A DNA stretch of 64,000 nucleotides from Sphingobacterium sp. N143 (GCF_030325625.1 NZ_JACAIS010000007.1:1-64000); one strand, 5' to 3'. Positions 45,173-54,398 are shown, counted from the first letter of the stretch. Notes: generated from the sequence alone by a model not told the origin. Program-made: numbers and translations.

Positions 45173-46300
45173 TTATGTAATAATTAAGTTAATTCTATTG
45201 TTTTCTCCGACGATGGCCTTGGCATTGATATCGGCATAATTTAGAAGCTCAATTAGCTTATCCAAGCTTAAATTGCGCGGAATTTTGCCACTATATTGAG
45301 ATGCTTTTCCCTGCCTTTTATAGGTTACATCAATATCGTACCAGCGCGCGATTTGTTTGAAGACTTCTTCCGTATTCGACCCATCAAAACAAAATTGTCC
45401 TGTTTTCCAGCTGAGGACTTGTTCTATATTGACTGCAGTAGCACGTAATTTTCCATGTTCAACTTGGGCCTGTTCGTTTGGCTTGAGCTTGACGGCACTA
45501 TTCTCCCGGGAAACAATGACAGAACCCTCCTCCAGGCTTGTCCGTATGCCTGAACCGTCAGGATAAGCATTGATATTGAATTTTGTGCCCAGTACTTTGG
45601 TTTGTTGATCTCCTGTCCTGACAATGAAACTTTTCTTATCCCTGGCTTTGGTTACCTGAAAATAGGCTTCGCCTTCTAGCTCCACAATCCGATCACCCTC
45701 GTCAAAAGCAGAAGGGTAGGTTAGTTTAGAATCGGCATTGAGACTAACCAGTGTCCCGTCAGCCAATACAATTTCATAGGTAACCCCTTTGGGTGTTCGG
45801 AGCGTGTTTTTCTGAGGGATAACCTTGCCTGTTGTTGCATGGCGATAACTGACTTTCCCTTGTGCATCTTTTGTAATAATGGTCTCATCGATTTGAACGC
45901 TCTGTTCTAAAGCAAGATCGTCCAAGTTAATTTGTTTCCCATTCGCTAAGGTTATGACAGCCTTTTCTTTGCCTGGAGAAATAGAAGCTAAGAGTGCATG
46001 TGGAGCGATCCGCTCTGTATGAGGCCAGTATTTAAAAGTGAAAAAACCGATCAGCAGAATAGCTGCGGCAGCACTGATGTAACGTAAGTGAGTTAACCTA
46101 TTGGATCTTTGTTCTAGGGCACCAATCTCGGTCAATAAACGCTTCTTGGTGCTTTGTTGAATCGCCTCATACTGTGCTTCAGGTATTTGTTCTGATGTTT
46201 GTTCGTCAAACCAATCAAAGAGATGCTTACGTTCCTCAATGTTTTCGGACCGGCTTAAAAAATTGGTAATCAGTCTATATATATCTTTTGCTTGCTTCAT
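45173..46300 (-). CDS. FecR-type anti-sigma factor
   Basis: This 375-residue inner-membrane regulator has an N-terminal cytoplasmic sigma-binding part (about 1-70), a membrane helix at about 72-92 (YISAAAAILLIGFFTFKYW) and a periplasmic region of the longer Bacteroidota type. That region contains LASISPGKEKAVITLANGKQINLDDL, the FecR core (LRTPKGVTYEIVLADGTLVSLNADSKLTYP...VVELEGEAYFQV) and a C-terminal DUF4974-type domain (LSWKTGQFCFDGSNTEEVFKQIARWY). It partners with the sigma factor upstream (210-base gap) and the STN receptor downstream. Confidence 0.94.
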   Translation of the reverse strand: MKQAKDIYRLITNFLSRSENIEERKHLFDWFDEQTSEQIPEAQYEAIQQSTKKRLLTEIGALEQRSNRLTHLRYISAAAAILLIGFFTFKYWPHTERIAPHALLASISPGKEKAVITLANGKQINLDDLALEQSVQIDETIITKDAQGKVSYRHATTGKVIPQKNTLRTPKGVTYEIVLADGTLVSLNADSKLTYPSAFDEGDRIVELEGEAYFQVTKARDKKSFIVRTGDQQTKVLGTKFNINAYPDGSGIRTSLEEGSVIVSRENSAVKLKPNEQAQVEHGKLRATAVNIEQVLSWKTGQFCFDGSNTEEVFKQIARWYDIDVTYKRQGKASQYSGKIPRNLSLDKLIELLNYADINAKAIVGENNRINLIIT

Positions 46301-46509
46301 AAATCGCAGTATTATACTGGTCAGTTATTATACAAGTGATCGAAAACAGGAACAGCTTCTACTCAAAAAGCAAAAAATATATATTATTTTACAAGTAATG
46401 CTCTTTCCGCTTAGGTTTATGCACCTTTAGGCCTTAGCAGTGTATACCTCATGTACTGGACCATGATACGGAGCAAGAGACTGAAATTGATAGGGGGATT
46501 CATTGTTCC

Positions 46510-47082
46510 TTAAAAGAACAAGACAAAATGAAACAATTGACTGGTTGCTGTGCGTAAATGCCGAATGGCTTTATTGATATGTTTTTCAACAGTAGACTCG
46601 CTGATTTCTAATTTTTGTGCAATTTCCTTATTGCTCATATAATATTCACGGCTCAGTTTGAATACGGCTTTACACTTCTCCGGAAGATTCTCGATTTCTT
46701 TGGTCACCACGTCAATGATATAACGATAATAGAGTTTGTCTTCTATGGCGATGGTTTCATCAGGCAGTTCCAGTTGCTCAAAATCTTGTGTGATTTTTAG
46801 TTTCATTTCCTTGCGGTACTGGGCAAGTATCAGGTATCTACAAGAACTAAATAAATACGCCGGAAGCGATTCTATTTGTTCGATCATACCACGATTTTTC
46901 CATACCGATAGGAAGAGATCATGTAATATGTCTTCGGCGACTTCAGCACTGGATATTTTTTTTGCAATAAAAGATATCAGGTCAGGAGCAAATAAATCAT
47001 AAAGTACCGCAAATGCTCTTTGGTCCCCTTGGCTTATCAGGGGAAGAAGTTCTTGGTATTGGTATGATTTACTGTTTTTCAT
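46510..47082 (-). CDS. ECF-type RNA polymerase sigma factor
   Basis: This 190-residue factor has region 2 at about 22-95 (YDLFAPDLISFIAKKISSAEVAEDILHDLFLSVWKNRG) and region 4 at about 130-180 (LPEKCKAVFKLSREYYMSNKEIAQKLEISESTVEKHINKAIRHL). It heads the minus-strand FecR/SusC/SusD/protease operon and should drive it, and possibly itself, when the receptor is occupied. It is only distantly similar to the factor at 24172, so the two switches should not cross-talk freely. It is divergent from the LacI-type gene. Confidence 0.94.
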   Translation of the reverse strand: MKNSKSYQYQELLPLISQGDQRAFAVLYDLFAPDLISFIAKKISSAEVAEDILHDLFLSVWKNRGMIEQIESLPAYLFSSCRYLILAQYRKEMKLKITQDFEQLELPDETIAIEDKLYYRYIIDVVTKEIENLPEKCKAVFKLSREYYMSNKEIAQKLEISESTVEKHINKAIRHLRTATSQLFHFVLFF

Positions 47083-47470
47083 AAGGTACTAGTTGCCAGT
47101 AAATTTATAAAAAAAATAGTACTTTCATTGCTAACTCCTTAAAGTCGCACTTTTTTTTGCAGCATAATACAAAAAGCCCTTCCTATGTTTGTAGTATTGA
47201 TACAGTATTGATGAAGTATAATTCAAGTAGTAATAAGGATATACCTTTTGGATAGTACAACCATAGGACTTGGTGGTATGGAATCTGTAATTTGGAGCCT
47301 GGTAGATCATGTGATTCCACTGTGTTTAAGGTTGTGTTTTTCGTTGATCTGATTCACTTTTTGCATGATGCATACGATGGTGTAATAATTTATTGGAGCT
47401 TTGTTTATTGTAACTTCGGAGATGTTCGCATTTATTTTATAATTTCACCCTAATTTTATGAAAAGCTTTT
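47083..47470. other. Divergent intergenic region sigma factor / LacI
   Basis: These 388 AT-rich bases hold no gene. I found no full TAnnTTTG/TTTG pair on either strand and no copy of the operator palindrome seen at 48575. Auto-regulation of the LacI-type gene is therefore not evident from the sequence. Confidence 0.4.
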
Positions 47471-48457
47471 ATGGCCAAATCAATTAAAGAAATTGCACAT
47501 GAACTCCATGTGTCTAAGTCCACTGTTTCGCTGGTGATCAACAATAAGGCAGAGCAGGCACGGATCAGCAAAGAATTGCAAAAGCGGGTAATGGATTATG
47601 TTGAAAAGGTAGGCTATAAGCCAAATGCGCTGGCAAAAAGCCTGGCGACAGGCCGCTCAAATACCATTGGACTTATCGTGGAGAATATTGGGGATTCTTT
47701 TTTTGGACCATTTGCATTATATACGGAAGAGCTATTTAGGAAAAAGAATTACCATGTACTTTACAGCAGTACCTTGGGGGATCCTCAAAATGCCCGCGAT
47801 ATCATCGATTCCATGCTGGAAAAAAAAGTTGAAGGAATTATATTGGCACCTACCGTAAATTTAGAAGAATATCAACGTAAGATTTTGGACAGTGGGGTGC
47901 CCCTGGTGATCTTTGACCGAAATTCACCGGGAGTTGATACACATTATGTGCACAGTAATAATGAGGAGGGGAGCTGGGATGCATGTACGCATCTAGGGGC
48001 CATCGGTTGCAAAAACTTTGGTCTGGTTACTATTGACTCGGATCAGCCACAGATGCTGGCTCGTAAGAAAGCCTATTTGGACTTCTGTGAAAAGAATGGC
48101 ATGCAGCCACGGGTATTACAGCTCCCCTATCAGCGTCTCAAGCAGCGAGGAGCACAGATGTTACAACGCTGGGCATCCAAAAATCACGAATTAGACGGGT
48201 TGTTTTTTACGACCAATTATCTCTGTATTTTAGGTTTGAAGGCTTTGCGCTCGGAAACTGCCGATAACTTTGAATTTCCCATGCTCTCTTTTGATGATCA
48301 TGAATTATTTGATATTCTCAGTCCTAAAATCTCTTGTATACGACAGCCGCTCGAATCATTGGCGAAAACTTGTGCCAAAGTACTGTTGAAAGAAATCGAT
48401 CAGGGGATCTCTACACCGAAGGAATATGTGATCTTCACGGAATTGGTTGCGCGCTAA
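47471..48457 (+). CDS. LacI-family transcriptional regulator
   Basis: This 328-residue regulator has an N-terminal helix-turn-helix and hinge helix (SIKEIAHELHVSKSTVSLVINNKAEQARISKELQKRVMDYVEKVGYKPNALAKSLATGRSNTIGLI) and a periplasmic-binding-protein-like sugar sensor (about 62-325; VFDRNSPGVDTHYVHSNNEEGSWDACTHL, FPMLSFDDHELFDILSPKISCIRQP). It lies 160 bases upstream of the GH92 operon in the same direction. An 18-bp palindrome (48575-48592) placed over the expected transcription start of that operon is probably its operator, so it would act as a repressor released by a mannose-containing inducer (inference). Confidence 0.93.
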   Translation: MAKSIKEIAHELHVSKSTVSLVINNKAEQARISKELQKRVMDYVEKVGYKPNALAKSLATGRSNTIGLIVENIGDSFFGPFALYTEELFRKKNYHVLYSSTLGDPQNARDIIDSMLEKKVEGIILAPTVNLEEYQRKILDSGVPLVIFDRNSPGVDTHYVHSNNEEGSWDACTHLGAIGCKNFGLVTIDSDQPQMLARKKAYLDFCEKNGMQPRVLQLPYQRLKQRGAQMLQRWASKNHELDGLFFTTNYLCILGLKALRSETADNFEFPMLSFDDHELFDILSPKISCIRQPLESLAKTCAKVLLKEIDQGISTPKEYVIFTELVAR

Positions 48458-48546
48458 TACGTCCGGTCGACCAGATGATGCTTTGTGAAATACCAATGGA
48501 TATTGTAAAAATCATAGGACGTAAGTATTGAAGCGCTTGTGTTTTT

Positions 48547-48576
48547 TTTGAATTCGTATTCTTTTTTATATCTTTA
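48547..48576 (+). promoter_or_regulatory. Promoter of the GH92 mannosidase operon
   Basis: TTTG (48547-48550) and TATCTTTA (48569-48576, seven of eight bases of the -7 consensus TAnnTTTG counting the two free positions) are separated by 18 bases. Transcription should start near 48583, about 35 bases before the ATG at 48618 and inside the operator palindrome. Confidence 0.6.
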
Positions 48577-48592
48577 CTAATACGTTTTAGTA
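48575..48592. promoter_or_regulatory. LacI-type operator in front of GH92 operon
   Basis: TACTAATACGTTTTAGTA is an 18-bp inverted repeat with a central CG and only one mismatched pair per half (16 of 18 positions symmetric). The centre and size fit LacI-family operators. It abuts the -7 element and covers the predicted start site, a position for repression. The regulator gene ends 117 bases upstream. Confidence 0.65.
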
Positions 48593-48617
48593 TAAATATT
48601 TTTATATATCCTAAATA

Positions 48618-50969
48618 ATGAAGAAATCATTAAGTGTTTTTCTGGGCTCATTGCTGTCCTTTGGTTTGTTTTGCGCAAAACCGGTTTTGGCACAGAAGTT
48701 TAGAGGGCAGCAAATGGAAGCTGTCGATCTTGTTAATCCATTGATGGGTACTGAATCCAAATTTGAGTTATCCAATGGTAATACATATCCGTCTATTGCA
48801 AGGCCATGGGGGATGAACATGTGGACCCCGCAAACCGGTAAAAACGGAGACGGTTGGCAATATCAGTATACGGCAGATAAAATCCGTGGTCTGAAACAGA
48901 CACATCAGCCTTCACCATGGATGAATGATTATGGTGTTTTTTCCATTATGCCCGTTACCGGTAAACCTGTATTTGACCAGGATGAACGTGCGAGCTGGTT
49001 TTCGCATAAAGCAGAGATCGTAAAGCCTTATTATTATTCAGTTTATTTGGCAGATCATGATGTTACAGCGGAGATGACACCTACCGAACGTGCCGCGTTA
49101 TTTCGGATCTCCTTCAATAAAACAGACGATGCGTACATCGTTTTGGACGCTTATGAGAAAGGGTCTGAAGTCCAGATTATTCCAGAGAAAAATATGATCA
49201 TTGGCTATTCTTCGAAATATGCACGTGGTCCTTTACCGGAGAATTTCAAAAATTATTTTGTCCTCGTTTTCGATCAGCCTTTTGCCAGCGTAGCTACCTG
49301 GGAGGGCAAAGAAAAGAAGGATGGTCAGCTTCAGATCAAAGGAGACCATGCCGGGGCAATTGTCGGATTTAAGGTCAAGGACAAATCCAAACCTGTTCAT
49401 GTAAAAGTAGCTTCTTCCTTTATCAGTGCTGAACAGGCCTTATTGAACCTCAATGAGCTTGGCGATAAATCGTTCGACCAAATTAAAGAAGATGGCCGCC
49501 AAATATGGAATACTACTTTAGGTAAGATTAAGGTGGAAGGCGATGATATCGATCAATTACGTACATTCTATTCGACGATGTATCGGACATTATTTTTTCC
49601 GAATAAATTATATGAAATCGACGCACAGGGAAAAGTTGTCCATTATAGTCCTTACAATGGTAAAACATTGCCCGGATATTTATTTGGTGGTACAGGCTTC
49701 TGGGATACTTTCAGGGCTTTATATCCTTTTCTCAATTTTATGTACCCATCCATTAATAAAGAAATGCAGGAAGGTTTGCTCAATGCTTATCTGGAAGGTG
49801 GTTTCTTACCTGAATGGAGCAGCCCGGGATATGCTGATATCATGGTCGGTAATAATTCGGCTTCAGTGGTTTCAGACGCCTATATGAAAGGTTTACGGGG
49901 CTATGATATTAACAAATTGTACGAAGCGTTGCAACATGGTGCCAATAACGAGGGCCCAATGACTGCTGTCGGTCGAAAAGGGGTCGACTATTATAATCGC
50001 TTAGGTTATGTTCCCTATGATGTTAAAATCAATGAAAATGCTGCCCGTACGCTAGAATATGCTTACGATGATTTTACAATCTATCAATTGGCCAAGGCCC
50101 TGAACCGTCCAAAGGCGGAGATTGACCTGTATGCAAAAAGGGCGCAGAATTATAAGAACCTGTTTGACCCTTCTACCAATCTGATGCGTGGTAAAAACAA
50201 AGACGGGAAATTCCAGACGCCTTTTAATCCATTGAAATGGGGTGACGCCTTCACGGAAGGGAATAGCTGGCATTACTCCTGGAGTGTTTTTCATGATGTG
50301 CAGGGGCTGATTGATTTAATGGGAGGAGAGAAAACGTTTGTCAATATGCTGGATTCTGTATTTGTTCAGTCACCAGATTTTGATGATAGTTATTATGGTG
50401 GTATTATCCACGAAATCCGCGAAATGCAGGTGGCAAACATGGGCCAATATGCACATGGTAACCAGCCGATTCAGCACATGCCATATCTATATAACTATGC
50501 CGGTCAACCATGGAAAACCCAATACTGGGTCCGTCAGGTCATGGACAGAATGTATAAGCCGACGCCTGATGGTTATTGTGGTGATGAAGATAATGGCCAG
50601 ACATCAGCCTGGTATGTATTTTCAGCATTGGGTTTTTATCCGGTCTGCCCGGCAACGGATGAGTATGTGTTAGGAGCACCGTTATTTAAGAAAGCGACTT
50701 TAACGTTTGAAAACGGTAAAACACTGACCATAAATGCGCCACAGAATTCTGCGGAAAATGTATATGTGAATGCATTGCAAATGAACGGAGCGAACTATAA
50801 CAAAAACTGGTTGAGCCACCGCGCGCTTCATGAGGGTGGGGATCTTAATTTTGAAATGACGGCAAAACCTAATTACAATAGAGGAACAACGTTTGATGCA
50901 GCACCTTATTCCATGACAAGCGAATTGAAGTCAGGTGTGCAATCAACCAGATCAAAAAAGAGAAAATAA
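48618..50969 (+). CDS. Exported GH92 mannosidase, predicted alpha-1,2 type
   Basis: This 783-residue calcium-dependent inverting exo-alpha-mannosidase has a signal peptide to about residue 26 (VLA-Q). An N-terminal beta-sandwich (about 35-300) packs on an alpha/alpha barrel with GGTGFWDTFRALYPF. The general acid is Glu547 in EGNSWHYSW, and GDEDNGQ places Asp656 and Asp658. Measured from the acid, His598-Glu599, Asp656 and Asp658 sit at exactly the spacings I recall for Glu533, His584-Glu585, Asp642 and Asp644 of the alpha-1,2-mannosidase BT3990. An alpha-1,2 preference, as on high-mannose N-glycans, is therefore likely. It is the first gene of a LacI-controlled operon with a peptidase and a second GH92. 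Confidence 0.93.
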   Translation: MKKSLSVFLGSLLSFGLFCAKPVLAQKFRGQQMEAVDLVNPLMGTESKFELSNGNTYPSIARPWGMNMWTPQTGKNGDGWQYQYTADKIRGLKQTHQPSPWMNDYGVFSIMPVTGKPVFDQDERASWFSHKAEIVKPYYYSVYLADHDVTAEMTPTERAALFRISFNKTDDAYIVLDAYEKGSEVQIIPEKNMIIGYSSKYARGPLPENFKNYFVLVFDQPFASVATWEGKEKKDGQLQIKGDHAGAIVGFKVKDKSKPVHVKVASSFISAEQALLNLNELGDKSFDQIKEDGRQIWNTTLGKIKVEGDDIDQLRTFYSTMYRTLFFPNKLYEIDAQGKVVHYSPYNGKTLPGYLFGGTGFWDTFRALYPFLNFMYPSINKEMQEGLLNAYLEGGFLPEWSSPGYADIMVGNNSASVVSDAYMKGLRGYDINKLYEALQHGANNEGPMTAVGRKGVDYYNRLGYVPYDVKINENAARTLEYAYDDFTIYQLAKALNRPKAEIDLYAKRAQNYKNLFDPSTNLMRGKNKDGKFQTPFNPLKWGDAFTEGNSWHYSWSVFHDVQGLIDLMGGEKTFVNMLDSVFVQSPDFDDSYYGGIIHEIREMQVANMGQYAHGNQPIQHMPYLYNYAGQPWKTQYWVRQVMDRMYKPTPDGYCGDEDNGQTSAWYVFSALGFYPVCPATDEYVLGAPLFKKATLTFENGKTLTINAPQNSAENVYVNALQMNGANYNKNWLSHRALHEGGDLNFEMTAKPNYNRGTTFDAAPYSMTSELKSGVQSTRSKKRK

Positions 50970-50978
50970 CGGACGATC

Positions 50979-51698
50979 ATGAATTGTAAATATCTTAAAA
51001 TAGCCTGTGCGCTCATCGGTCTTGCCTACTCCTGTTCACTCCGTGCGCAGAATAATTGGCAGCATACCGAAAACGACCGTAAGACAGCTGTGGATACGGA
51101 TAGTATCACCAAGAACGGATATACGTTGATCTGGATTAATAAGGATAAAAATTTTAGTCCAGCTTTAAAGGAGAGATTGGTGGCGGCGTATTTCACCAAT
51201 TACCCAAAGCTGGCCAAAAAATATAATAGGAATACCATTAAAAAAGTATCTTTTGTTATTGACCCAGACTATAAGGGTGTGGCTGCAACAGCTGGTGGTA
51301 TCGTACGTTATAGTCCAGCATGGTTTGCAAAAAATCCCGGGGATATTGATGTGGTTACTCATGAGGTGATGCACATCGTTCAGGCCTATCCAGATGGGGC
51401 AGGACCTTGGTGGATTACGGAAGGAATAGCGGATTTTGTCCGATTTGACAATGGGATTGATAATACAGGGGCAAACTGGACGCTGCCGGATTACAGCGAT
51501 AAGCAAAAATATACCGACTCTTATCGTATTACAGCACGATTTCTCTATTGGATTAATACGCATGTGAAAAAAGACTTTGTCAAAAAACTAGATGCCGCAA
51601 TGCGTAGCAAAAGTTACCGGGATGATTTTTGGAAAACACAGACAGGTCAGACAATTGACGAGTTATGGGCAGCTTATAGCCAAAACCCCAAGATTTAA
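50979..51698 (+). CDS. Exported metallopeptidase-like protein, basic secretory protein family
   Basis: This 239-residue protein has a signal peptide to about residue 23 (SLRA-Q). The zinc-binding HEVMH (128-132) is followed by WWITEGIADFVR (144-155), the arrangement seen in the plant and bacterial basic secretory protein family (PF04450), which is thought to be a peptidase clan. It lies between two GH92 genes with gaps of only 9 and 10 bases, so it is co-transcribed with them. A plausible job is cutting the protein part of mannosylated glycoproteins, but activity has not been shown by anything in the sequence beyond the motif. Confidence 0.88.
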   Translation: MNCKYLKIACALIGLAYSCSLRAQNNWQHTENDRKTAVDTDSITKNGYTLIWINKDKNFSPALKERLVAAYFTNYPKLAKKYNRNTIKKVSFVIDPDYKGVAATAGGIVRYSPAWFAKNPGDIDVVTHEVMHIVQAYPDGAGPWWITEGIADFVRFDNGIDNTGANWTLPDYSDKQKYTDSYRITARFLYWINTHVKKDFVKKLDAAMRSKSYRDDFWKTQTGQTIDELWAAYSQNPKI

Positions 51699-51708
51699 TT
51701 CGTAAACG

Positions 51709-54012
51709 ATGAACATAAAAAAATTAGTTTATTTAGGTTTGTTCTGTGTACCTTATTTTTTGAAGGCACAGGAGGCTAAATTAATTCAATATGTAAAGCC
51801 TTTGATAGGCACAGCCCGTATGGGGCATACTTTCCCCGGGGCAACAGTTCCTTTTGGGGCGGTGCAATTAAGTCCGGATACAGATACATTATCTTATGCC
51901 GTAAATGGACAGTATAATGGTGATGTGTATAAGTACTGTGCAGGTTATCAGTATGATGATCCAACCATTGTGGGCTTTAGCCATACCCATTTTAGTGGTA
52001 CTGGTCATTCTGATCTTGGCGACATACAGATTATGCCCACACAGGGTAAAGTGCAGCTGAACCCAGGAACGGCTGATAGACCACAGGATGGATATCGGTC
52101 GCCCTATTCTCATGCCAATGAGCATGCTGAACCGAATTATTACCGTGTGCTGCTTGACAAGCATCAGATTAAAGCTGAACTGACCACTACGACCCGTGTC
52201 GGTATACATCGGTATACCTTTCCAGCGTCTGATGCATCCCATCTTATTGTGGATTTGACAGCCGGTATTTATAATTACGATGGTAAGAACGTTTGGACGG
52301 TGGTGAAGGTCCTGAACGACTCAACATTGGTGGGGTATCGGCAGACAAATGGGTGGTCAAGGACACGCACGGTGTATTTTGCACTAAGAACATCTAAGCC
52401 TTTTAAGAATTATGGCGCTAGATATGGAGACGGAAAACCGGTATACAATGGTTTTTGGCGCAAGTTTGACCAACAGAACAATTTTCCTGATTTAGCAGCA
52501 CATAATATCAAATTGCATCTGGACTTTGATACAAAAGCACAAGAAGCTATCCTGATGAAAGTAGCCCTGAGTCCTGTCAGTATGAAGAATGCGCTAAGCA
52601 ATATGCAGGAGGAGGCTCCAGACTGGAACTTTGACGGTTATGTCAAAGAAGGACAGGTCGCCTGGGAAAAAGAACTGCATAAAATTGAAGCCGATATGTT
52701 GAACAAGGAGGACCTTGTCAATTTTTATACGGCCATGTATCATGCTAGCTTAATGCCCACAGTCTATATGGATGTGAATGGTGAGTATAAGGGATTGGAT
52801 CAGGAAGTCCATAAAGCTGAAGGGTTTACGAATTATACCTCCTTCTCGCTTTGGGACACCTTTAGGGCATTCCACCCCTTGATGAACCTGATCAACCCCA
52901 CCAGGAATGCTGATATTGTTGCATCGATGATGGCACATTATGACCAGAGTGTATTGAAGATGTTGCCAATCTGGTCACATTATGCGAATGACAACTGGTG
53001 CATGAGCGGTTATCATGCTGTTTCTGTTGTTGTGGATGCGATTTTGAAAGGTACATATCAGGGAAATGCCGAGGAAGCATTGCAGGCCTGTGTCCAAACG
53101 GCCAACACACGTAATTATGAAGGAATAGGCCCCTACATAGATAAAGGGTATGTTCCTGATGACTTATCGGGCACATCCGTTTCAAATACGCTGGAATATG
53201 CTTATGATGATTGGTGTATCGCCCAATTGGCGAAAAAATTGGGTAAAGAGGATATTTATGCTACATTTTCAAAGCGGGCGGAGCATTGGAAATCCCTGTA
53301 TGATCCATCGATTGGTTTTATGCGGCCAAAGGATTCAAAAGGAACGTTCCGGGCAAAATTTGATGTATTGGATACACACGGACAAGGATTTATCGAAGGG
53401 AATTCGTGGAATTATAGTTTATATGTGCCACATCAACCGAAGGAGCTGATGGAACTGATGGGGGGCGCACAAAAACTGGAATCTTACCTGGATTCTTTGT
53501 TCAGCATGGAACTTCCCGATAAGTATTTTGAGCATACCGAAGATATTACGCGGGATGGTATCATTGGAAATTATGTACATGGAAATGAACCTTCCCATCA
53601 TGTGGCCTATCTGTATAACATAACCCAAAACCCATGGAAAGCACAACAGCGTTTACGGCAGATCATTCGAAATCAATATCATAATGGCCATGCTGGATTA
53701 GGCGGGAATGATGACTGTGGACAAATGTCGGCCTGGTATTTGTTCACTGCACTGGGCTTTTACCCTGTTGCTCCTGCTGCGGATGCCTATTGGGTAGGCA
53801 GTCCACTCGTAAAATCTGCAAAAATTAATTTTGAGAATGGAAAACAACTTTCTATCATGGCCCGTAACCAATCTGAAAAGAATGTATATGTGAAGTCTGT
53901 ACGCTTCAATGGAAAACCTTTGGAGAATTGGAGCTTATCCTACGAGCTTATAAAGAATGGCGGGGAGCTGGTTTTTGAAATGACCGGCAAACCTGATAAA
54001 AGGAAGCACTGA
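51709..54012 (+). CDS. Exported GH92 alpha-mannosidase, linkage other than alpha-1,2
   Basis: This 767-residue GH92 enzyme has a signal peptide to about residue 20 (FLKA-Q). The family motifs are VKPLIGTARMGHTFPGATVPFGAVQLSPDT, FSHTHFSGTGHSDLGDI, FSLWDTFRAFHPL, the general acid Glu563 in EGNSWNYS, HGNEPSHH (624-631) and GGNDDCGQMSAW (Asp668, Asp669). At the two positions that form the His-Glu pair of alpha-1,2 enzymes it has Thr614-Arg615. The N-terminal motifs also differ strongly from the GH92 at 48618. It therefore probably cuts alpha-1,3 or another linkage left by the first enzyme. A terminator hairpin follows the stop codon. Confidence 0.93.
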   Translation: MNIKKLVYLGLFCVPYFLKAQEAKLIQYVKPLIGTARMGHTFPGATVPFGAVQLSPDTDTLSYAVNGQYNGDVYKYCAGYQYDDPTIVGFSHTHFSGTGHSDLGDIQIMPTQGKVQLNPGTADRPQDGYRSPYSHANEHAEPNYYRVLLDKHQIKAELTTTTRVGIHRYTFPASDASHLIVDLTAGIYNYDGKNVWTVVKVLNDSTLVGYRQTNGWSRTRTVYFALRTSKPFKNYGARYGDGKPVYNGFWRKFDQQNNFPDLAAHNIKLHLDFDTKAQEAILMKVALSPVSMKNALSNMQEEAPDWNFDGYVKEGQVAWEKELHKIEADMLNKEDLVNFYTAMYHASLMPTVYMDVNGEYKGLDQEVHKAEGFTNYTSFSLWDTFRAFHPLMNLINPTRNADIVASMMAHYDQSVLKMLPIWSHYANDNWCMSGYHAVSVVVDAILKGTYQGNAEEALQACVQTANTRNYEGIGPYIDKGYVPDDLSGTSVSNTLEYAYDDWCIAQLAKKLGKEDIYATFSKRAEHWKSLYDPSIGFMRPKDSKGTFRAKFDVLDTHGQGFIEGNSWNYSLYVPHQPKELMELMGGAQKLESYLDSLFSMELPDKYFEHTEDITRDGIIGNYVHGNEPSHHVAYLYNITQNPWKAQQRLRQIIRNQYHNGHAGLGGNDDCGQMSAWYLFTALGFYPVAPAADAYWVGSPLVKSAKINFENGKQLSIMARNQSEKNVYVKSVRFNGKPLENWSLSYELIKNGGELVFEMTGKPDKRKH

Positions 54013-54031
54013 ATGTATTGATTATGGATAG

Positions 54032-54067
54032 AAAGACCGGTCATTTAATGATCGGTCTTTTTTTGTG
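54032..54067 (+). terminator. Terminator of GH92 operon
   Basis: AAAGACCGGTCATT (54032-54045) pairs with AATGATCGGTCTTT (54047-54060) with one G-T wobble, and a T-run follows to 54065. It begins 20 bases past the stop codon. Confidence 0.8.
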
Positions 54068-54384
54068 CAGTATCATTCCTGCACATGTTGATTCGAACTG
54101 ATGTCCTGGCGCTGGCAGGGACACAGCTCCCTTCAGGGGCCGCGATAATGGAATGGAACGCATTTGGAGTTTACTTTTATTCAATATTAGTGAATTTGTT
54201 GGGACTTATGGAAAAAAATATCTTTATAAGGTGTTTTTTTAAGATTTTATTCGATTTTAGGAAGATAAGGTTAAATAAGATGTTACAATTTGAAAAAAAA
54301 ATTAACGGTCTATTTTTTTAGCAAAACACTTTTTTCTGCAGCTCTGACAAAGGTTTTTAGGGTAAAATAGCTTAATGGTATAAA

Positions 54385-54398
54385 CTAAACCAGTTTAG
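54385..54398. promoter_or_regulatory. Operator-like inverted repeat CTAAAC-CA-GTTTAG
   Basis: The two 6-bp arms are exact complements around CA. Its outer halves (CTAAA and TTTAG) equal those of an ideal form of the GH92 operator, but the centre is CCAG in place of ACGT. It could be a variant site for the same LacI-type protein or a site for another regulator. Confidence 0.35.

Noticed and set aside
54085..54321. 78-codon frame in the long leader before the SusC/fasciclin operon
   Set aside because: It is rich in lysine, phenylalanine and isoleucine as expected from AT-rich DNA, with no promoter or homology pattern.
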